NCBI RefSeq assembly: GCF_963675165.1
Contig: NC_087384.1
Span: 1 to 64,000 of the forward strand
Source of the DNA: Halichondria panicea
Lineage: Eukaryota > Porifera > Demospongiae > Suberitida > Halichondriidae
Direction: 5' to 3'
DNA: 64,000 nucleotides
The notes under the pieces were generated by a model. It was not told the origin of the DNA. It did not search any database and worked only from the letters and a program-made list of their open reading frames with translations. Below are positions 57,296 to 64,000 of the stretch, piece by piece (position 1 is the first letter of the stretch; each line of letters begins with the position of its first letter). A program made the position numbers and the translations under genes.

Positions 57296-60200
57296 ATGGC
57301 TGCCATTGTGTCCTCCTTGTCTTGCTCTGTGTGTCAACTAACTTGCTCCTCAGGTGAATAGCCTCTTATACACATGACACACCATATAAGGTATTCCCCT
57401 CCTCCAGAGAGGAGCCTTGCAGAGCACACGAGAGGTCGAGGTCATCAGATCAACTTGGACCGTCAACGAGCTGCAGCACGTAATGTGTTTGTGAGGGGAT
57501 TCCCCGCACACACCACCTTGACCTCTGACCTCTTGACGGACCTGTTCAAACAGTTCGGAGAAATCACTAAAGTGTTTATTAAGGTTAGCAATTAATAATT
57601 ACGCTGCGTGTAATAATTAATAGATGCAACCAACCAAAATAATTATCTCAATGGGTATCAAATACATTTTGTACTTGTGTGATATATAGGCCTCCCCTAA
57701 AGCCAAGCCTACTCGTGTTGTCCCACATGCTCTAGTTCACTGTGTGTACTCTACCCCCTGTGTGTGTGTGTGTAGGATACGTATGCTATTGTCACCTTCA
57801 AGACTGAGCCCAGTGCTACAGCAGCGTTGGGGGAACCCCCTCTACTGGAGGGGAAGCCCCTAGTCGTTAAACCCAGAGATTACAAACCTCCCAACAAGTC
57901 TAAACCATTGGCTATGGACGTGCAGAAAAGCACTTCTAGGAGTTGTCTCCCAGTGCCTGGACAAGGATTGGACCTCATTAAGACTGCTACTACAGTAAGC
58001 TAGTCTCCTACCACACTGCCATGTTCTACACAATGTACACAAGGACGAGCTAGTCTCCTACCACACTGCCCATGTTCTACACAATGTACACAAGGACGAG
58101 CTAGTCTCCTACAACACTGCCATGTTCTACACAATGTACACACTAACTCCCCTACAGTTGAGTGGTCAGCTGGAGCTAGTCTCCTACCACACTGCCATGA
58201 CCCAGGACACTATTAGAGGGATCCTCTCTCTCTCCTCGTACCTGGGGGCGCGACTAAAGGCACTCTTCCCTCATTCTCTATTACTACCATTTGGTTCTCT
58301 AGTCACGGGACTAGGAACACTCACCTCGGATGCTGACCTGTGTCTACTCATGGAGCCACAGTACACACACTTGTTAGCTCCAGATGCTTACTACCCTCCC
58401 AACGTCCTCGCGTTGTCACAGCAACCATTGTCTGAACCACCCTCTCCCACTGACTCTATTGGCTCCACCCACTCGACTCCTGAGCGTCCAATCAAATCGC
58501 AGGATGCCCTCAAGGTGATGGCTAGTTTGGTTCGGAGTACAGCAGGCTGTGAAAGAGTATTTACTATCAGAAGTGCACGTTGTCCCATTGTCAGGTTCTA
58601 CCATCGCCCCTCCTCCCTTCATGTTGACCTCTCTCTAGACAACGGGTGAGCAACTGTACTAGCATCTAACAGAATAATAGTGGCCATTGTAATGGCTGCA
58701 GCTACTGAAGGTATCAATGGTTTGGGGACTCTTTCGGCTGCCCTAACTTGAATTCTGGATCCAATTTTATGATTTTCTGAAAGCCTAGAAAAATACCTTT
58801 CAAATGGTGTCATCAAAAATCATATTTGAGAGATAAAAGTATTTGCTAATTTGGTGGACATTGGATCAACGATATCAAGTTAAGGCTGTTGAAAGATTTT
58901 CCACACACTCCGTTCATTTTCAATAGTTAGGGGATTCTTTCAATAACTTGAATTCCGTGGATCCAATGTCAACTTTTGGGGATTTTCTGAAAGCTCAGAA
59001 AAAAATAGTTCAAATGGTGTCAGCAAAAATCATATTTGAGAAGTAAAAGCATTTGCCAATTTGGCGATACCATGAATAATAACCCATGGTCCGAGGCCGA
59101 AAAATGACAAATTAGGGTCCTGAAAAAATTTTGAATTGCAACACATCATTTGAAAGGTCTCTTTCTAAGCTTTTAGAAAATCCTGAAATTTTTGACATTG
59201 AATCAATGATACTCAAGTTAAGGCTGTTGAAAGATGTTCAACTACACTCCGTTCAATTCAATAGTTCGGCGATTCTTTCGGCTGCCATAACTTGAAGTCT
59301 GTGGATCCAATGTCAAAAATTTTTGGATTTTCTGAAAGCTTAGAAAAAAATAGGTCAAATGGTGTCATCAAAAATCATATTTGAGAGATAAAGTATTTGC
59401 CAATTTGGCGATACCATGAAATAGGGTAGTCCGAGGCCGAAAAATGACAAATTAGGGTCCTGAAAAAAATTTGAATTGCAACACATCATTTGAAAGGTCT
59501 CTTTCTAAGCTTTCAGAAAATCCTGAAATTTTTGACATTGAATCAATGATACTCAAGTTAAGGCTGTTGAAAGATGTTCAACTACACTCCGTTCAATTCA
59601 ATAGTTCGGCGATTCTTTCGGCTGCCATAACTTGAAGTCTGTGTATCCAATGTCAAAAATTTTCGGATCTTCTGAAAGCTTAGAAAAAAATAGGTCAAAA
59701 TTAATGGTGTCATCAAAAATCATATTTGAGAGATAAAGTATTTGCCAATTTGGCGATACCATGAATAATAGCCCATGGTCCGAGGCCGAAAAATGACAAA
59801 TTAGAGTCCTGAAAAAATTTTGAATTGCAACACATCATTTGAAAGGTCTCTTTCTAAGCTTTCAGAAAATCCTGAAATTTTTGACATTGGATCAATCATA
59901 CTCAAGTTAAGGCTGTTGAAAGATGTTCAACTACATTCCGTTCAATTCAATAGTTTGGCGATTCTTTCGGCTGCCATAACTTGAAGTCTGTGGATCCAAT
60001 GTCAAAAATTTTCGGATTTTCTGAAAGCTTAGAAAAAAATAGGTCAAATGGTGTCATCAAAAGAGAAATAAAGTATTTGCCAATTTGGCGATACCATGAA
60101 TAATAATAGCCCATGGTCCGAAAAATGACAAATTAGGGTCCTGAAAAAATATTAGATTGCAATACATCATTTGAAAGGTCTCTTTCTAAGCTTTCAGAAA

Positions 60201-61958
60201 ATCCTAAAATTTTTGACATTGGATCAATGATACTCAAGTTAAGGCTGTTGAAAGACAATCATTGTACCCCCCCCCCCGCGTTTAATATGGTTTGATAGCA
60301 AGCTTTGAGCGCCTGTACTTTGTATTCAGATCAAGTCTATTCAATGTTTTCAATATAAATAAATATAGCTCTTTTAATTGCCTTTCCAATGGTGTGCTTT
60401 GATATAAGTTGGAGAGCATCACACAAAAAATTCAATTTTACATTATACTCATCTCTCCCTCATAGGCTAGGAGTCCACAACTCACGTCTCCTAGCAGCGT
60501 ACTGTCGGTTTGACCTCCGTGTGACCCCTCTAATCCGAGCCACGAAGCTGTGGATGAGAGAGGCGGGACAGAGGAGGGTCAACTCTTACGCTACTTCTCT
60601 GATGGTGATCCATGCTCTACAACACACAAGCCCTCCGGTACTACCCTGTCTACAAGAGCTGGGACCATGGCAACGGAATATGGAGTGGTTTAAACAGCAC
60701 ACCCCATCTGATCATGTGACTATCGAGCCGTGGTCATGTGACTTCACACCCATAGAATCTCTGAAGCCATCCAACAACACAGACAGTCTAGGTGAGTAAT
60801 TACTGCGTACTATTAAAACCATTAAATTTTATTGTTGTAGATATTTTTGAGCCCATAATATTAATTGATGCATTCAATAGCTCCAATGGTGTGCTTAGAA
60901 AAAACATTAATTCCTGTCCTGTGTGTCTGTGTTCAGGTGCTCTGTTTGCCCACTTCTTCCGCTACTATTCCACGTTCCAGTTCCAATCTCAAGTGGTGGC
61001 AGTTCATACCAATACACCCCTAAGCCACGCCCAGGCTAACGAAGGTCTCCAGCGACCAATGGGAATAAGCTCTGCTCTTGTAGTACAAGATCCATTTGAT
61101 CGCTCGCACAATATCTGCAAGAATGTGAGCAAACAAATCTTCTCTGAACTGACTGCTCTACTAGCTGGGGCATTGCAGTGCCTCTCTGGGGAATCCCCCA
61201 CTCTATTGGAACTATACACCGTCCAACCATTACCGCCCACTCACTCCTCGAGCAAGTACGTGTCCTTACATCTCAAGACTATAGCTAGATTATTAGAGGA
61301 GACTGGACTGGTGCCCACAGACCTCGATCTGACCAATCAAATCACTCAACAATCTCTGCATCGATTCATTGCCCACCAAATCGTTTCGTTAATGAAGAAC
61401 AAGTTTGGCTTTCATTGTGAACCTGTGCTAGATCATGTGATACCACCAACAGATCATGTGATACCACCAACAGATCATGTGACACCACCAACAGACCATG
61501 TGACTCACTCGGACAATCCTGTTGAAGATATGACTATTGAACATTCTGAAGATGATGATGATAGTAACGAGTCTGTTACCATGGACACTGTTGCTAGGAA
61601 ACGTCATCTAACGGACAGCCCACCTCCTGCTGAGAGTAAACGTGTTAAGAGCGCTTCTCCGAGTGTGTCTCCACTGAACACACTCCACACAATAGTCGCC
61701 TCCCTCCCACACACAAGCACCTACACTTGTATTGCCTATGAGAACACTTGGATCGGCTGTAGACAGAAGAGACGTGACGGTAGTATGGCCACCAGCTTAC
61801 CTGTACCTGATACGCCTTTATTAGAGGTATCACTGAGTGTGTGTGGGGGCGGACGTGAGGGCTTAGGGAGGGTGTGTGTGAGTGCCCCCCGCCCACACCA
61901 CAAAGCACACGCTGATAACTGGTTCGCAGTGTTCAAGCCTCTAGTCATTAACTACTGA
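57296..61958 (+). CDS. TUT1: TUT1 / Star-PAP: U6 terminal uridylyltransferase
   Basis: Nuclear nucleotidyltransferase that adds uridines to U6 snRNA and can polyadenylate selected mRNAs. About 760 residues, six main exons. A C2H2 finger (CSVCQLTCSSGERSLAEHTR with GH) is followed by an RRM (RNVFVRGFPAHTT... DTYAIVTFKTEPSATAALGE). The catalytic core is LLPFGSLVTGLGTLTSDADL, carrying the GS and the two Asp; the third Asp is in LHVDLSLDNG. The central domain is FDLRVTPLIRATKLWMREAG with RRVNSYATSLMVIHALQ. The PAP-associated part is GISSALVVQDPFDRSHNICK. A short HVIPPTD repeat and an acidic/basic low-complexity region precede the end. The RNA-binding order finger-RRM-NTase is specific to TUT1. A 1.8-kb intron holds the palindromic repeat array. 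Confidence 0.93.
58000..58140. repeat. 54-bp minisatellite copying a TUT1 exon edge
   Basis: About 2.5 copies of GCTAGTCTCCTACCACACTG, CCATGTTCTACACAATGTAC, ACAAGGACGA. The first 26 bases recur in the next exon (GGAGCTAGTCTCCTACCACA, CTGCCATG), which encodes LELVSYHTAM. Confidence 0.8.
58710..60258. repeat. Palindromic ~345-bp tandem repeat array, about 4.5 units, TUT1 intron
   Basis: Left end TATCAATGGTTTGGGGACTC, then CTTTCGGCTGCCCTAACTTG. The core recurs near 58732, 58940 (decayed), 59275, 59620 and 59965. The last three units are very similar to each other and to the FLCN units, including GGTCCGAGGCCGAAAAATGA and the spacer TTCAACTACACTCCGTTCAA. It ends with a poly-C stretch near 60270. 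Confidence 0.9.
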
Positions 61959-62200
61959 GAACCATGATTACATATCGATGACAGTATACTGTACGAATTG
62001 AAACTGAATATGAACAAATATATTATTATATAATGTGCTAAATTATAGCATTCATTTTATTGTGGCATGTATTCTTCTTATAATTATTTTATTGATAACT
62101 TGTTTTTCATACATTATCATGTACATCATTATATCATAATTATTATACAAAAAGAGAGTTCTCAGAACATACACAAATTAAGTACACAAAGCTCTAGTGT

Positions 62201-63320
62201 TCACTGTAGAATGTTCCTGGACACTATGAGTCTCATGATTTCATTAGTACCTGCACACAACACAAGGGAAGGGGATATCATTATAGGTCATCACTAGATC
62301 ACAGCTAGTTACAGACCTTCCAATATCTGGTGTACTCGAGTATCCCTCATGAACTGCTGCACTGCATAGTCCTTGAGGTAACCATAGCCACCGTGGAGTT
62401 GCAACGCTTCATTAGTAATATTGAAGCAATGATCAGTTGCAAACAGTTTAGCCATAGCACACAGCTCAGCAGTGGCATTGTCACCATCATCCAGTGCAGC
62501 GGCAGCATGGCGGACCATGAGGCGAGAGGCTGTCAGGGAGGTGCCAAGGTCCGCCATCTTGAACTGGAGGTACTGCAATGAATGGGTAATCAACAGATCA
62601 TGTGTTTAGCACGGAACTATGAGCTGCCTGAGGATACAAATTATGTAATGTTGCTAGCTCCAGTGAAAAGTGGGATCTTAACTACCTGAAAGTTAGCGAG
62701 TGTTTGTCCGAATGCTTGTCTTTGCTTGAGATGTTCTGTAGCTAGTGCAATAGATTGCCAGGCACCACCCAAACTGCATGAGGCTGTGTGTGTGTGTGGG
62801 GGGGAGGGGGTACATTGTGTGTGTGTGTGTGTGTGGGGGGGGGAGGGGGGTACATTGTGTGTGTGTGTGTGTGTGGGGGGGGAGGGGAGTGGAGGGTACA
62901 TTGTGTGTGTGTGTGTGTGGGGAGGGGGGGAGGGTACATTGTGTGTGTGTGTGTGTGTGGGGGGGGGTGGAGGGTACATTGTGTGTGTGTGTGTGTGTGT
63001 GTGCTGACTCACCAATGTTGATTCGTCCTCCATTGAGTCCGGCCATGGCAATACTGAATCCCTACAAGGACATGGCCATACCCATAACCACACCCACCAG
63101 TTACACCCACCTGTCCCTCAGCTCCTAATAGTTGTTCCCTGTGTACTGGACAATCCTCTAGCACCACTTCACGTGTTGGCTGGCTATTCCAGCCGACCTA
63201 TTAGTGGGTGTGGTCAGTACATCACATGACTACATTGTGTATATACCTTATTCTCTCTCTTCCCAAAGGAAAGTCCAGGAGTATCTTTATCCACAATGAA
63301 GCAGGAGATGCCTTTGGGAC

Positions 63321-63397
<77 letters not shown>

Positions 63398-63857
63398 TAT
63401 CTAAGCACACCATTAGAAAGGTAATTCTGAGAGCTATTGAATGCATCAATTAGTTTTGAAATTAGACATTCTGAACACAAATTACGGGCTCCCAAAGATT
63501 GCTACCAAATCGGTTGAATTCTAGAAAACATGCAAATAGTTCACATACATAGACTTGCCTGGCTCTCCTGTCCGTGCCATGACTAGGTACACATCAGCCA
63601 CACCCCCTCCGCTAATAAATGCCTATCCGAGGTTAAAGGTTAACTATTATACACTAGAGAGGCTCACCTTTGACCCTGTGAGGCGATAAGTGTCTCCCTC
63701 TAGTACAGCCCTTGTTTGCAGGTTAGCAGCATCACTCCCTGCCCCAGGTTCAGTGAGACAATAAGAGGAGAGTCTGGTCATGGTGGTGAGGTCAGGGAGG
63801 TAGCTCTCACGCTGACTCAGGCTGCCATACTCATCTATCATCCAAGCACACATACTG
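62201..63857 (-). CDS. ACAD8: ACAD8: isobutyryl-CoA dehydrogenase, 3' part (cut by the window edge)
   Basis: Mitochondrial acyl-CoA dehydrogenase of valine breakdown, oxidising isobutyryl-CoA to methacrylyl-CoA with FAD. Only the C-terminal two thirds are here; the start lies beyond the window. In gene order: [40 protein letters not shown] (FAD/substrate signature), [149 protein letters not shown] and ILQ stop. [14 protein letters not shown] is characteristic of ACAD8. The EG in RVHQILEG lies at the usual C-terminal catalytic loop. Introns contain long TG/G and CA runs. It converges on TUT1. Confidence 0.93.
62786..63003. repeat. Compound (TG)n/(G)n minisatellite in ACAD8 intron
   Basis: Five copies of a unit made of TGTGTGTGTGTG, GGGGGGAGGGG and GTACATT, about 40-50 bp each. 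G-tracts of 5-8 could form G-quadruplexes on the + strand. Confidence 0.88.
63321..63394. repeat. (CA)n microsatellite in ACAD8 intron
   Basis: About 74 bp of pure CA. It is followed at 63395-63500 by a block (ATTAGAAAGGTAATTCTGAG, AGCTATTGAATGCATCAATT) resembling a sequence at 56365-56420. Confidence 0.93.
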
Positions 63858-64000
63858 CACACACGTAGGGGACACAAATGAACATGTTAAAGCAATGACA
63901 TCGAAAGATTCACTGAATCAACACCACATGAAAGGCTAGAGCTACACAACTCATTACATATGTCCCAGTAGTTATTGACACATTAGCATACTTGTGTATG

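Overview
The window is the left end of a eukaryotic, animal-type chromosome. It opens with about 950 bp of CCCTAA telomere repeat, followed by about 9 kb of subtelomeric repeats with no gene I can support. From about 10.4 kb to the right edge it is packed with intron-containing metazoan genes. Short GT-AG introns, a furin-processed TGF-beta-type ligand, an atypical heme-domain (H-NOX) guanylate cyclase, TRIM37, folliculin, YPEL and ERK kinases indicate an animal. The very compact genes and many TG/CA microsatellites suggest an early-branching animal, possibly a demosponge; that last step is inference.

Layout. 1-948 telomere; 949-1983 a 31-bp satellite; 2489-3525 a 96-bp satellite carrying inverted TTAGGG; 4444-6590 three tandem copies of a ~700-bp unit; 6791-9293 two copies of a ~1.25-kb unit. 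Genes then follow: PPIL2 (+), YPEL (-), two tandem ERK MAP kinases (+), an STK36/Fused-like kinase (+), TRIM37 (+), a multi-pass membrane protein (+), a proline-rich coiled-coil protein (-), CCDC74 (+), Gyc-88E-like guanylate cyclase (-), FLCN (+), a small helical protein (-), a PPM1E/F-like phosphatase with a tRNA-Thr in its first intron (-), ATP6V0B (+), UXT (-), a TGF-beta ligand (+), DNTTIP1 (-), ARMC5 (+), a second multi-pass membrane protein (-), LUC7L3 (-), TUT1 (+) and ACAD8 (-, cut by the window edge).

Organisation. Six pairs between 29 and 57 kb, plus YPEL/ERK at 13.6 kb, are head-to-head with only 76-331 bp between start codons, and their other ends converge on neighbours at 99-319 bp. 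Some shared promoters join functionally related genes: LUC7L3 (U1 snRNP) with TUT1 (U6 snRNA uridylation). Almost all mobile DNA lies in introns: terminal-inverted-repeat elements, a 5'-truncated LINE, and an unnamed palindromic ~345-bp repeat present as arrays in FLCN and TUT1, once in ARMC5, and in decayed form in DNTTIP1. Several introns carry minisatellites whose unit contains a splice donor or acceptor.

Exon structures were read by eye from GT-AG sites, reading frame and remembered family sequences; no alignment or search was run. Internal exon limits are approximate. Start and stop coordinates are firmer.
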